DNA from: Pictodentalium vernedei
Taxonomy: Eukaryota > Mollusca > Scaphopoda > Dentaliida > Dentaliidae
Length of the DNA: 64,000 nucleotides
Assembly: GCA_031216915.1 (NCBI GenBank)
Contig: CM062294.1
Span: 161,961,455 to 162,025,454, forward strand
Reading direction: 5' to 3'
Shown: positions 22,673 through 33,163 of the stretch, piece by piece
Layout: the number at the start of each line of letters is the position of its first letter
How positions within the stretch are numbered: position 1 is the first letter of the stretch
Notes under the pieces: model-generated
What the model was told of the DNA's origin: nothing
What the model saw: only the letters and a program-made list of their open reading frames with translations
Database searches by the model: none
Program-made: the position numbers and the translations under genes

Positions 22673-23075
22673 AGTAGGTGATAAATGCCGATTCGGTACC
22701 ACTTGTACAGTGTACCGTACACGTAATGGTGCGTTTACCATCGTAGGATTCAGTGTTAAATCGCATGCTTGTTCACAAAAATGTCGTTTTTTTATGGTGG
22801 TCCAGAATCGGCTATTATTTTGAGACTCACAGATCCCACTTTTAACGTTCAAATACCCGTTGGCGAACGTGTCGAATGTAAAAAAAGTGAAAAATGTATG
22901 AAATTGTATATACAAAATTTTCTTAAAAATTTTTTTTGACATTCCCATCGTGGACTAGACCTTCAATCTATCGTTGGTGAACGCGAGCAAAAAACGCTTT
23001 GCCGTTTCTAGACCAGCATAAAAAAACGGTTTGCCGATTCTGGACCAGTGGTTCAGAATTGGCTATTGTTTTGAG
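22673..23075 (+). repeat. Left TIR, element 1
   Basis: About 403 bp, matching the inverse of 39756-40176 with some small indels. Marks are GTACCACTTGTACAGTGTAC, GATTCAGTGTTAAATCGCAT, TTTTAACGTTCAAATACCCG and, at the inner edge, GGCTATTGTTTTGAGG. Confidence 0.9.
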
Positions 23076-23366
23076 GCGCTTCAAAAAATTGAGTTTTTAG
23101 AAAATTAGAAAATCGATGGGAAAAATCGTTTGTTTACGTTTTGTCACTGCGAATTTTGTGAAAATAAATCTTAATAAAAACACTTTGTAGAATTTGTTTC
23201 ATTCAAATAAAAATAGTACGGAAATAAAAAAGTGATTCATATATATAGGAGAGAAAAAAAAAAAAAATAGTTATTTAAAAAAATAAATATATCAAATCGA
23301 ATAGATAATAAAAATACGTAAATCAAAGACGCTTTCCAGACTATTAGAGCAAGGTTTCTTTTAAAA
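23076..23366. other. Left subterminal non-coding segment, element 1
   Basis: AT-rich leader between the TIR and the first gene. It holds the TATATATAGGAGAGAAAA motif at 23240-23257. The part left of that motif does not resemble element 2. Confidence 0.7.
23240..23257 (+). promoter_or_regulatory. TATATATAGGAGAG-type promoter motif
   Basis: TATATATAGGAGAGAAAA lies about 110 bp before the first rightward gene. The same motif precedes the capsid gene in this element and both corresponding genes in element 2. Confidence 0.6.
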
Positions 23367-23699
23367 ATGCTGATGAGAGCCTACGCATTCTGCGTGAACG
23401 AACAACTAGGTCGCCTCTTGTTAGAACGATGCGTCGGATGTCGGGATCACCTAGACTTCGATCATGAGGATCATCCGTGTCTGACGATGGAAAGGGAAGA
23501 TATGGTCGTCAGGTATTTCGAACCGGCATTCGAACGCGTTCAAATCGACGAAGTGATCACGTTTTGGAAGAGATTACTCTTCTGTAAGGTTCGAGACAAT
23601 CCCGCAGTTTCGGAAGAACGGAAATTGGCGCGTAGAAGTCTGACTTTAGAAGACAAGGGATGCATCATGAAATTATTGTTCAATGAAGCATACGTCTAA
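23367..23699 (+). CDS. Small Cys/His protein (unknown), element 1
   Basis: A 110-residue open frame. Near residue 20 it has a Cys/His cluster, LLERCVGCRDHLDFDHEDH followed by C, that could bind zinc. The rest is charged, with FEPAFERV and a C-terminal LTLEDKGC region. Element 2 has a close relative at 44252-44626. No database family comes to mind with certainty. I have a general memory of similar Cys/His proteins near polymerases of other invertebrate Polintons. It is the first gene of the rightward block. The function could be DNA binding or regulation, but this is a guess. Confidence 0.6.
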   Translation: MLMRAYAFCVNEQLGRLLLERCVGCRDHLDFDHEDHPCLTMEREDMVVRYFEPAFERVQIDEVITFWKRLLFCKVRDNPAVSEERKLARRSLTLEDKGCIMKLLFNEAYV

Positions 23700-23791
23700 G
23701 TTTTCTCGTTGATATAAATAAGGGAGAATAGAAAGTAAAAATAAATACACACATAAATTTTTTATCTAATATTAGAAAGAAAAAAAAACAA

Positions 23792-24480
23792 AATGAGAAC
23801 TAGAAATTAATTGTATCCGACGTTAGATGACGATGAGGACGAGAAGCCGAACGGCGTTTTGCCGACGGCACCGTCGCTAGAAGAAAAAGAAAGAGGGGAG
23901 AGGTATCACATCGATCAAAGCAGCAGAATCCGCATCGATCAAATCAGTAGAATCCAAGCGTATCTAACTCAAGAGAGAGATTCTCGTCATTCTCTCAAGA
24001 AGAAGTATTCGCGTTTCGTGAAATTCATCAACGCGATTGACACGACACTCATCACGATTTCCATGGGTTTACACGCAGCCGGCATCGGATTGTTGTCGAC
24101 TGTAGTCGGTATTCCGATCGTGTTAACCGTAGAATGAGTAGCTCTCGCCGCTGGATTGTTTAGCACGCTCGGAAACTTTCTGAGTAGGAAATTATATCTG
24201 AAGGCGAGGAAACACGACAAAGATTCGCGTCTTGGCCGATTCCAAGACTGACACGATATCCGAAATGATCTCGATGGCGATGAAAGACGGTAGGATATCG
24301 GACAGAGAATACTTCATGATATTGGGTGAGAAAACGAAATATGATGCCATGAAAGAAGCTGTGAGAATCAAGACTCGTCAGATTATCAAGGAAGAGATGA
24401 AGGATTCTCTCGCGGAAAAGGGGAGGAAAGAGGCCAGGGAGGAATTCAGTAAGATGGTAGAACTCAAGAGCAGCGATTGA
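23792..24480 (+). pseudogene. Two-helix membrane protein, element 1 (broken)
   Basis: Second gene of the rightward block, homologous to 44727-45381. An acidic N-terminal part (DDDEDEKPN) and a charged coiled-coil-like stretch lead into a hydrophobic region with two likely membrane helices (TLITISMGLHAAGIG and the following IPIVLTVE part). A helical tail contains MISMAMKDGRISDREYF. I recall similar proteins, with the same hydrophobic pair and a GxISDEEF-like tail, in cnidarian and other aquatic Polintons. A virion or host-membrane role is inferred. The copy is broken. Confidence 0.6.
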
Positions 24481-24578
24481 AAAAAAAAATATATATAATA
24501 AGAACAGAATTTTTAAAAAAAAAATATTAAATTTATATATAAAATAAAAACGAAATTAATTTAAATAACTCTCAAAAA

Positions 24579-25105
24579 ATGTATTGCGTAAAGTGTAAGA
24601 GAGTTACCGAGACGAGTAACTCTCAAGAAGTACGAACTAAAAACGACAGACAGATGCTTCGCGGAATTTGCGACGTGTGTGGTTCTATCAAGACTCGATT
24701 CGTCAAAAAAAGAACGTGAGCAAAGGTAAAGGCATCGTGAATAAAATGATCAATAATCTACCTTTCGAAATGCATCTGCCTGGTCACACTTTCACGGGAC
24801 CTGGAACGAAATTGAACAAGAGACTCAACGCCGATCTGACTCCTAAATCTTGGAGCAAACCTGTGAATAGGGTGGACGCGGCCGCGTATGATCATGATCT
24901 ATGCTACGCCGGACATCCCGACACCAAGACTCGCAACGATGTCTGCGATAAAAACATGTTGGCGAATTTGAGAGGTATATCGAATCCGACCAGGAGAGAA
25001 AAGGTACAACGTTCGCTGGTCGGCAATTTGATCGGTGCGAAACGTCGATTCGGATGTGGCGTTCAAAAAAAAGCGCTTCTGAAAAGAAGAAGAAACGATT
25101 ATTGA
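24579..25105 (+). pseudogene. Zinc ribbon (DUF5679-like) plus phospholipase A2, element 1 (broken)
   Basis: The N-terminal about 40 residues form a four-cysteine ribbon (CVKCKR near residue 3 and CDVCG near 30), as in DUF5679. The rest resembles the parvovirus VP1 phospholipase A2: the calcium loop FTGPGTKLNK and the catalytic HD pair in AAAYDHDLCYAGHP, then a helix with KNML. In parvoviruses this enzyme opens the endosome from inside the incoming particle. Polinton proteins of this type are known. The 3' end overlaps the start of the integrase frame by about 50 bp. The copy is broken. Confidence 0.8.
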
Positions 25106-25917
25106 CGAACGAATTGGCCGAGGAGTTACACAAACCCATCGTGCATCCCATCGTGCATACATTTCGAAAGAGAAGGGTGTTCGTGAAGGGTTTGGATGAT
25201 ATTTGGTCTGCCGACTTGGTCGACATGAGATCGTCTTCGAGGTGGAACGAGGGTGTCAAATATCTATTGACGGTCATCGACGTGTTTTCCAAATACGGTT
25301 GGATCAGAGCTTTGAAGAATAAATCGGGACCTTGCGTCGCCGAGGCTCTGAAGAGCGTGTTCGACACGTCTTCTCGAAAACCAAATAAATTGTGGTTGGA
25401 TAAGGGAAAGGAATTCTACAACAAGCACGTTCATCGATTGGTCGACCTCTACTCGATCGAAAACAAAGAGAAAGCCAGCGTGGTGGAACGTTGGAATCGA
25501 GCGATGAAGGAAAAGATGCATAAATACTTCACGGCGAATTTGACCAAGAAATACATATACGCTCTGAACGGTCTGGTTAAAGATTACAACAACACGCGAC
25601 ACAGATCGATCAAGATGACTCCCGTGGAAGCTTGCGATACTCGAAATGAAAAACGGGTCTACGCGAATCTATATCCTGAGAGATCTAAGATTAGGAAGAA
25701 GTCTAGAACGCCGAAATTTGCGGTCGGTGATCGAGTGAGAATCTACGCTTATAAGAAGCACTTCGAAAAGGGTTATACTCCTCGATGGACCTCGGAAATC
25801 TTCGTTATAATCAAAATATTTCACACCGATCCGGTGACTTATGAAATCGAAGCTTTGGATGGAGAAGAGATCATCGGAAAGTTTTACGAACAACAATTAC
25901 AGAACACAAAGTTTTGA
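25054..25917 (+). CDS. INT: Polinton integrase (rve family), element 1
   Basis: An open frame of 287 residues. It has the RNase H-like integrase core: IWSADLVDM (D54), a TVIDVFSKYGW strand, LWLDKGKEFY (D116) and KASVVERWNR (E145) as the candidate acidic triad, then YNNTRHRSIKMTP. A C-terminal SH3-like part (VGDRVRIYAYKK, FEKGYTPRWTSEIF) resembles that of retroviral and Polinton integrases. The product would join the element's ends to target DNA with a 6-bp stagger, which agrees with the flanking duplications. It follows the phospholipase gene with a short overlap. Both elements share this form. Confidence 0.92.
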   Translation: MWRSKKSASEKKKKRLLTNELAEELHKPIVHPIVHTFRKRRVFVKGLDDIWSADLVDMRSSSRWNEGVKYLLTVIDVFSKYGWIRALKNKSGPCVAEALKSVFDTSSRKPNKLWLDKGKEFYNKHVHRLVDLYSIENKEKASVVERWNRAMKEKMHKYFTANLTKKYIYALNGLVKDYNNTRHRSIKMTPVEACDTRNEKRVYANLYPERSKIRKKSRTPKFAVGDRVRIYAYKKHFEKGYTPRWTSEIFVIIKIFHTDPVTYEIEALDGEEIIGKFYEQQLQNTKF

Positions 25918-25972
25918 TAAAGAAAAACAAATTTCTTTTATTTACTCTCTTTAACATTTTCTTCTTTACACA

Positions 25973-25992
25973 TATATATATAGGAGAGAAAA
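25973..25992 (+). promoter_or_regulatory. Promoter motif before the capsid gene, element 1
   Basis: TATATATATAGGAGAGAAAA lies about 85 bp before the capsid start at 26077, the same motif as at 23240. Confidence 0.6.
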
Positions 25993-26076
25993 ATAATAAT
26001 AAAAAATAATTAAAACTATTTTTAGATAAAAAAAAGCAAGCTAATTAATAAACAAAAAACAAAAACCCTTTAAAAA

Positions 26077-27387
26077 ATGGCAAATATACTAGATATAGCA
26101 CAAAGCATAGTGAAAGATGAAAGTATTCAAGAATATGAGGTTCACGAATACGAACCGGTAACCGGAACGAGTTTGAACAATGCGGGAGAGATAAGAATCA
26201 ACATCGAAACTCAAGATCTATTCGTCCGTCCTGGCGAGAGTTACATAGTGGTGCAGGGACGTCTCACCAAGGAAGATGGGAGCGACTACGCCGACGACGA
26301 CATGGTTACTCTAGCCAATAATGGCATCAAACATCTAAAATACATGCTATCCGGACAAGAGATAGAATCTGTGTTTCATCCCGGTCAGGCCACCACGATG
26401 TTCGGACTCTCGACGTATCCGGATGATTTTTCGAAATCCAGAGGACTTAATCAGTTGTGGGTGAAATACACCGTCGGCCCTGCTAGCTCCGGCGCCGCCT
26501 TGATATTCGACTACGTCGTCAAGACGTCCAGACCTAAACGAACGTTTTCGTTCAGGATACCTTTGAAACACATCTTCGGATTCGCGGACGATTACAACAA
26601 GATCATGTACGGATTCAAACACAATCTGACGTTGATTCGAAAAGGAAACGACGACGCAATAGTGAGACTCCCTGCGACCGATGCGGGTAAGTTAACTCTA
26701 CACAAGATATCGTGGTTCGTTCCGCACGTGGAGCCTTCGATCGTGGAAAAAGCGCGTCTTTAGAAGATCATAGAATCCAAGAGTAAATTACCTGTGGCAT
26801 TTAGAATGAGACAGTGCGACACGGCTAGCATTCCACTCTCCACGAATCACTTCGATTGGAGATTGACAGTGAAATCCGCTTCTGAGAGACCGCGTTTCAT
26901 CGTGGTTGCGTTTCAGACTGATAAGGATGGGTCTCAGGAAAAGAATGCATCGCAGTTTGATCACTGCAATTTGAGAAATATGCAAGTGTTTCTGAACGCC
27001 ATGAGATATCCAGTAATCGATTACAACGCGTCGTTCGACAAGAATGATTTCTGCAGACTGTACGGCGATGCCGCTGATTTTAGAAAGAAGTATCACGGTC
27101 TAGACAAATAGATGAGCAACCCTAATATATGTCCTGGCGAATACAAGTCGATGTATCCTATGTTCGTATTCGACGTCAGTAAACAGAGTGAACAACTCAA
27201 GAGTAGCGTCTTAGATATTCAGAGCAAGATGCAATTTGATAGGAACGTGCCGCGAAAAACCGAATCCTTCGCCCTGGTCCTGTCGGATAGAGAATTACAA
27301 TTCGAATCGGATGGAAATGAGATGTCGATCATTCGACGAGAGACGTGTGTGAAAAAAATAAAAAAAGTAAAAAATTGTAATGAGTAA
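26077..27387 (+). pseudogene. MCP: Probable major capsid protein, element 1 (broken)
   Basis: The protein begins MANILDIAQSIVKDES and contains YEPVTGTSLNNAGEIR, YIVVQGRLTKEDG, QEIESVFHPGQATTMFGL, YPDDFSKSRGLNQLW, FSFRIPLKHIFGF and, late, YKSMYPMFVFDVSKQSE. This set is familiar to me from Polinton-linked proteins of about 430-450 residues in many invertebrates. They sit beside polymerase B and I take them to be double jelly-roll major capsid proteins. It closes the rightward block and meets the fibre gene tail to tail across a hairpin. The copy is broken. The capsid assignment rests on family memory and synteny and was not computed. Confidence 0.65.
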
Positions 27388-27392
27388 TTATT

Positions 27393-27424
<32 letters not shown>

Positions 27425-27497
27425 AAGTAATGAGATCTAGAGAGATTGAACATCTTTCTAAATCTCATTACTTTTTTGTTTTTGTTTTTAATAATCA
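27384..27497. terminator. Convergent-junction hairpin, element 1 (capsid/fibre)
   Basis: The inner arms are AAAAAAGTAATGAGAT (from 27421) and ATCTCATTACTTTTTT (to about 27476). The outer arms are TAATTATTAAAAACAAAA (from 27384) and GTTTTTGTTTTTAATAAT (to 27495). It lies between the rightward capsid and leftward fibre genes. It probably ends transcription from both sides, much as palindromes do between convergent genes of mimivirus-group viruses. Confidence 0.7.
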
Positions 27498-27524
27498 CAC
27501 ATTATTTTTTTAATTAACATGCGT

Positions 27525-28880
27525 TCACTGTTTGTTCAAAGGATCTAGTTCGATCAGTAGACTCACCACGGAAGTGGCGGCTTCCGGATTATTGGTTTTC
27601 GTACTGAAATTAATCCTGTCTCCGGCGTTCACTTTGAGAGGTGTGCCGAACGTGCTAACATTCGCGTGTTGATTCTCAGTCTTTTCAACGCTGTATCTCT
27701 TAATGCTCTCTACTCCATTCATCATGAGATTGACGACCGCTCTGTTATTCAAATCCGAGGAAGCCAGACTCATTCGAATGATTTCACCTCCCAACAGCAT
27801 GGGATATGCCACCTGACCATGTTGCAATCCACTACCTCCATTTCCGAAAGACCACTCAGCTTTTCCCTCCTCTAAGGTGCCGCTCTCCTCGGCCCACAAG
27901 GTGATCAATTGTCTAGCATATTTGACTTTCTCCACCACCGAAATCAGGGTGCAGGCGTCCGTCATGTTTACGGGATCCAGTAGATTTGTGAGCGCGTGTC
28001 CACCCATGTCTAATTTACCTTCCATGATGTCGCCCTTTCTCCAGACCGAGTTGTCATCTACATACTTCCTGCTGACTGCGCTGGAATCGAATTCGGGATC
28101 GTGACTGAGACCGAATAAATTCTCACCATTCATGTTGATACCACCCTCCATGGTTCCGCCAGATTGTTTGTTCAGGTAGAGATCGCCCACTTGTGATTCT
28201 ATGTATTCTTGTGATCGTATCACGGCGGAATCTACGTAGCCCTTGTTAACTACGGTTGAGTCCGCATCCGTGTCGTCGACCTTCGACAGATCCAATAGCT
28301 TGTTGAATCCCACATTCAGATCCGATTTCATTTCTCGTTTGTCAGACTTTCTCTGTTCCAGATCTACGTAGTGTTTGGTCGCCACGTCCATGGGATTCGT
28401 GGGAGTGGCCACGTTCATTATCTTGTTAGAATTAGCGTTCAGTTCCGAGTGCATCGTTTTCTGAACGTATCTATTTCTCAGGTGTTCGCTGAATCTCACG
28501 TGAGAGTCGTCAGCGTATTTCTTGGTCGCGGCATCAGTGGGATCTATGGGATTTGCGACGTTCACCAAATGTTTAGATTTCAGATCGAGATCGTCGGTCA
28601 TGGCTTTATCCACGTAATTATCTAGCATGATTCGTTCGATATCCGCGTTCCCCCTGTCGACGTATTTTCTAGACGCAGCATCTGCAAGATCTATCGGCTC
28701 GGGAAGATTGTAGAGCTTCTTATCGTTCATGTTCAAAGGTTCCTCTCGAGGTTCGTATCTCCGAACGTAACGTTCGTCCAAGTTGGCAACGTCGTAACCA
28801 TCACCAACTTCGAGCGTCTTCCTCTTCTCTTTTAGGTTTACTTTTTCGTCGTCACTTCTAGAAAATGTATCGACTGGCAT
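27525..28880 (-). CDS. Fibre-like attachment protein, element 1
   Basis: An open frame of 451 residues. After an acidic/basic start, residues of about 50-300 hold six degenerate shaft repeats with a pattern like LNMNDKKLYNLPEP...DAASRKYVD: hydrophobic, NKKLxNL, P, DA, K-x-YVD. This is the trimeric shaft repeat seen in phage tail fibres (LxNVxxPxxxxDAATKKYVD). The last roughly 130 residues look like a compact beta domain (WSFGNGGSG, GGEIIRMSLASSDLN, VNAGDRINF, VVSLLIELD) and would be the receptor-binding head. I have seen this head with shaft repeats in cnidarian Polinton proteins. The inferred role is a vertex spike for host attachment. It is transcribed leftward from an AT-rich gap after the protease. 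Confidence 0.75.
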   Translation of the reverse strand: MPVDTFSRSDDEKVNLKEKRKTLEVGDGYDVANLDERYVRRYEPREEPLNMNDKKLYNLPEPIDLADAASRKYVDRGNADIERIMLDNYVDKAMTDDLDLKSKHLVNVANPIDPTDAATKKYADDSHVRFSEHLRNRYVQKTMHSELNANSNKIMNVATPTNPMDVATKHYVDLEQRKSDKREMKSDLNVGFNKLLDLSKVDDTDADSTVVNKGYVDSAVIRSQEYIESQVGDLYLNKQSGGTMEGGINMNGENLFGLSHDPEFDSSAVSRKYVDDNSVWRKGDIMEGKLDMGGHALTNLLDPVNMTDACTLISVVEKVKYARQLITLWAEESGTLEEGKAEWSFGNGGSGLQHGQVAYPMLLGGEIIRMSLASSDLNNRAVVNLMMNGVESIKRYSVEKTENQHANVSTFGTPLKVNAGDRINFSTKTNNPEAATSVVSLLIELDPLNKQ

Positions 28881-29028
28881 GTTGTTTTGAGATTTTTGTT
28901 TTAAAAATATATTTCAAACGCAGTTTATTAAAAATGAATTATTTTTACTTATTTTCATTTTTCGTTTTTATTCGATTAAAATTTTTTAATAATTTGTTTA
29001 CCTTTATATACTATAAAAAAAACTCTCT

Positions 29029-29471
29029 CTAATGTAAATCATTGAGAATGTCTTGAAACCGATCTCCTTCAGACCATCTCTTGAGAACGTAAAGACACAG
29101 GTGACCGCAAAACACTTGATCTGGTGATTGCACTCGTTCCATGTTGTAACGAACCACCGATTGGTTGAAATAGTTCTTTATTTCTTTCGGCGCCGAGATT
29201 CCGTAGCTGTCGAAATAATAATTCTTCTTCTTCCCGTTCTTGAACCACGCCACCCAGTGCCTTCACCCGATAAATCGTCTGATAAATCGTCTAGATTTAA
29301 AATTGCACATTCCGATTGTCGAGGTCTTCTCTTCGGCAAGCCATCTCTAGAAAACATGCCTAGAAAATCTTTGATTTTCAAATCCTTTGCCGCATTCAAC
29401 AGATCCATGTTGGATAGGGGTTCGTTAGGTAAGACGACACCTTCTACGGATATCTGTATTTTCTTATTCAT
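29029..29471 (-). pseudogene. PRO: Adenain-type cysteine protease, element 1 (broken)
   Basis: The N-terminal part (MNKKIQISVEGVVLPNEP, LLNAAKDLKIKDFLGMFSRD) leads to the C48/adenain core. An FDSYG acid motif and a QVFCGHLCLYVL cysteine motif are visible, the usual Polinton form. The enzyme would cut capsid precursors during maturation. It sits between polymerase and fibre. The copy is broken. Confidence 0.8.
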
Positions 29472-29496
29472 AAATGCGTATATTTTTTTTTTTTAT

Positions 29497-32400
29497 TTAT
29501 TTTTCACTAAAATGATGTTTTTTTTCTTTTTTTCTTTTTCTTTTTAAACTAACTCTGTTGACTTCCATAATCTTGAATCCATCTATTTCCTTGACTTCCA
29601 TAATCTTGAATCCGTTTAATTCCTCTTGATTTTCTGGAATCCTATCATCCTTAATCATATCTGGAATCTTATCATCCACAATCATATCTGAAATCCTATC
29701 GTCTAAAATTAGATCCAAAGTCCAATCTCCGAGTGCTAAAGTGCTTATTTTATTGTCTAATACGAATCTCTTATCGTCATCAGCCGTCAGCGAAATCTTG
29801 TTGACTATTTCAGTATACAAGTCGTGATTTTCGCTTCGAATCGATTTCATAGCCTTATACACCAGACCACTTCCTAACAGACAATCTTTATACTCTTGGA
29901 AAGAGATGTTTTTCTTCACCACGCATGCTTTAACCCCATTGCACTTCTTGATCTCTTCATTTTCTAGACGATAAGCATACAGTTTGGGTCTCAAGCCCAC
30001 GAATTCGACGATTTGTTTACCACCGCTCTCGTCCTTAAATTTACCTAACACCTTCTTGTTGTCGTTGGATGGGTGATTGATGGGATAATTGCTCGTGTCG
30101 AACCATGCGGCCACGTCTGGAGATATATCTTGGTAGACATCCTTTGTCTCTATCTCGTAAACTAAACTGTCTGTGTCGGTGAACAGTAGTTTGGCTTTAT
30201 CACCAAATTTTCGTTTGACATAATCATAGTGAAACTCGTACATCAATCGCTTGCTGATATCTAAGATGATCGGTCCGAGATAATACGGTTTGTCGAACTT
30301 CAGGTGCGTCTTTTGCATGGGAACAGCCACTAGATTTTCGAATATGGTTCGGTGTTTGTAAATGGGTTTCGCCACTCATTTTTTAGCTCTTTTCTCAGAT
30401 GTGACGCGTCAAACTTCGATTCTCTTCCTGATGATTTCCATTGATATACCATACACACAGTTGTTCATGAGTTTGAAGAAATCTTTTTCGAAATCGTTCT
30501 CGGCTCGAATTCTGAGATTCGTGTTGAGATCGATGTATTTTTCATCCAAGGCTCTTCGTTGAATCGAATGATGCAATGTATGTTGACTAATTTCATCCCG
30601 TAATCGACATATTGTTTCAAATTCTCTCTGTAGACGACGTAGTTACGTTTGTTAAATAAATTGGGAATGAGTTTTTCTTCGTCTCCTTCGTTCGGTTCCA
30701 TTCATTCGGGAGCCAGTGGATAATCGTTGTATAGATCGTGTAATTCTTCCGGATAGTTCAAATCGACTTCTAAAATGCAAGGATAGTCTCTCCATTTTTG
30801 CATCTCTTCCAGTTCCGTTACCCATTTGAAATTTCCAATCGGTAAAGGATGACTCATAGCCCAACCGTACAGATTATTAGCATCCCAATACCGTATGTAT
30901 TTATTTAACCGTTTCGAATCGAAACGTTCTTTCATGTAGGGATTGTTAGCTTCAGAATATCTGTGGGAGATCATCGAGAAGCCACCTCTCGTAGCTCTTT
31001 CGAACATGAGCAACATGTCCACGTCGGATAATAAATCCAATTGGACTTTGGTGGTCTTCAGCAGAGCGTCTCACGCCAGACCGGGTGCAGTGAAATACCA
31101 AGCGGGATCCAGATCATAATTTCGACGACAGACATCTCGAAAATTTTCGAACACGTCTGCCAAGAGCAGAACGTCAGTCTTCAGATAGAGATCATGATAA
31201 TCTCTCATGGGTTTCATATTGAATGATTTCCACACGTTTTTAGCGTGTTCGTAATTCTCATCGGAAATGTCGGATTCGTATAATTTTGAATAAAAATCTT
31301 CTTTTGAAGGTAGTGCGGTGTCGTCGAATCTCTTTAGATCGTTCATGTAATTGTAAGGATAGACTCCTTTCCTCAACATAACATCTACTCGTTCTGCGAA
31401 ATGTTCGCTTGTGATTTTAAATTGATCCTTGCTCATGTTATCGACTAATTTTTCCAGAGCGGTTGACATGAATTTAAAACTGTCGATGAAACGTATGCCT
31501 CTACAAATTAATTTCGTTTTTTCTTCGAATGTCTCTCCGTCGATTACTCTTTTCTTCTCCATGAGCTTCCATTTTGTGAAGGAATTGTATCTTTCTTCGC
31601 TGTTCATGATGCAATTTAATTCTTCATGGGAGGTGCCGAGATTTCTTATGAACAGATGACTGTCATAACCCGAGAGATTGTGAAATATCACTGGATAGAA
31701 AACGGCATCTCGATATTTTAAATTACACTCGCTGTGAGCCGGACCGCGGTACAGACCCGTGTAATGATCGTGGTATCTAACCTTCTTATTTTCCTCTGAA
31801 TTCTCGTCGAACAATTGTCTGCATATGTGACATTTGGTGGCTCTGTTATTTTCGTCCTGCTGCTCTCGCATGATGATCATTTTCACCGGAGTTTTGAATT
31901 TGTCGTATAACATTTGAATTTTCGATTCTAACTCTTCCACGAACCTTTGAGCCACGTCGTCGTCTTCGCACTGTTTCGTGTAGATGAAGGGACCCATGTC
32001 ATGTTGTGAGTCGAAAGAACATTTCACGTAAATGCAATAACCCGAGGGCATGTGTTTTTGATATCTTTCAACATAACTTTGAAGAGCGTTAGGTTGGCAG
32101 GAACTCATTTTCACAGTGAAACATTCGAAATTGGCGTACCCGGCGAATGGTACTTTTAACCTTCTATTGCGATTTTCAAACTTCACGATGGTGTTGGGTT
32201 TGGGCATTTCAATGGCAACACCTTGATTTTCATTGCAATATTCCCGATGCTTAGCTAACGATTTTTTGCTCTTAAACATGTTCATGCAGTTGCAGCATAA
32301 ACATATCTTATGTTTATGTTTATTATTTTGTCTCGACAGTAATCAGCTCAGATGTTTAACCCAACAATAATGATGATTGTCACCATTTGAAATCAATATT

Positions 32401-33163
32401 AAAATAATCATCTTTTCTCTTTCGAGATACAAAGTCTGTCTGAGAGGATAGATCGTTTGTTTTTCATCATCGTATCCCAAGACATTCACCGCGATGGTGG
32501 GATTTTGAGTCTCAAAACGTTTGATGCGTTTTAAGTGCGTTGGAAAAGTCACTCTGGTCCAATGGAGATTTTTAGAAGTGTCCTCGTAACGAGAAACTCT
32601 ATCGGAGTGCATTTTGACAGGGTATAAAGCAGAGGTGACTGCCCATTTAAAACACTGATTATCTTTATTTCTCATGTTGACCATGGAGTGTATTTTAGCT
32701 AAGAAATATGGTAATTCCATGTAGGAAGACCCTTTCAATGAATCGTTTTTAGTTATATGAATTTCGAGTTTCAACACCTCATCGAACGTCCAATTACTAC
32801 CTCCACGTTGATAATTCGTGAGAGACGTCAACATCTTGTCTTTCATCTTTTTGAAAACGTTCGATAAATCTGAACCTCGAAATACGGGTTTGATGTTAGA
32901 TCTGAAAAATGCATTTGTCACGATGCTCTCGCCAGAATTCAAGTCAATTTTATTCATCATGCAATGGAGTATCATCTTAATTTTTAGTCCCACGTTCATG
33001 TGTTCGCAAAACAAATCCAATACTTTTTTCTTCACCCATTCCATAAACAATTTTGGATTGATTTATCTTGAACGAGGGAACCACATCGAAAGTTTTAAAA
33101 ATTCCTTTGATCGCACTCTACCGTTCTACAGGCTCTGATTGGAATAGTTCCATGACGAGTCAT
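29497..33163 (-). pseudogene. POLB: Protein-primed DNA polymerase B, element 1 (broken)
   Basis: From the N-terminus (right end): a Polinton-type N-terminal domain (LKLEIHITKND, SSYMELPYFL, FKWAVTSALYPV, GDNHHYCWVKH), an exonuclease region (NFECF, FHNLSGYDSHLF), polymerase motif A (YWDANNLYGWAM), the motif B region, and motif C (LLFTDTDSLVYEIE). The C-terminal tail carries short DD-x-IPDMI-like repeats that differ in number from element 2. The enzyme would copy the linear element using a terminal protein. The copy is broken several times. Confidence 0.9.
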
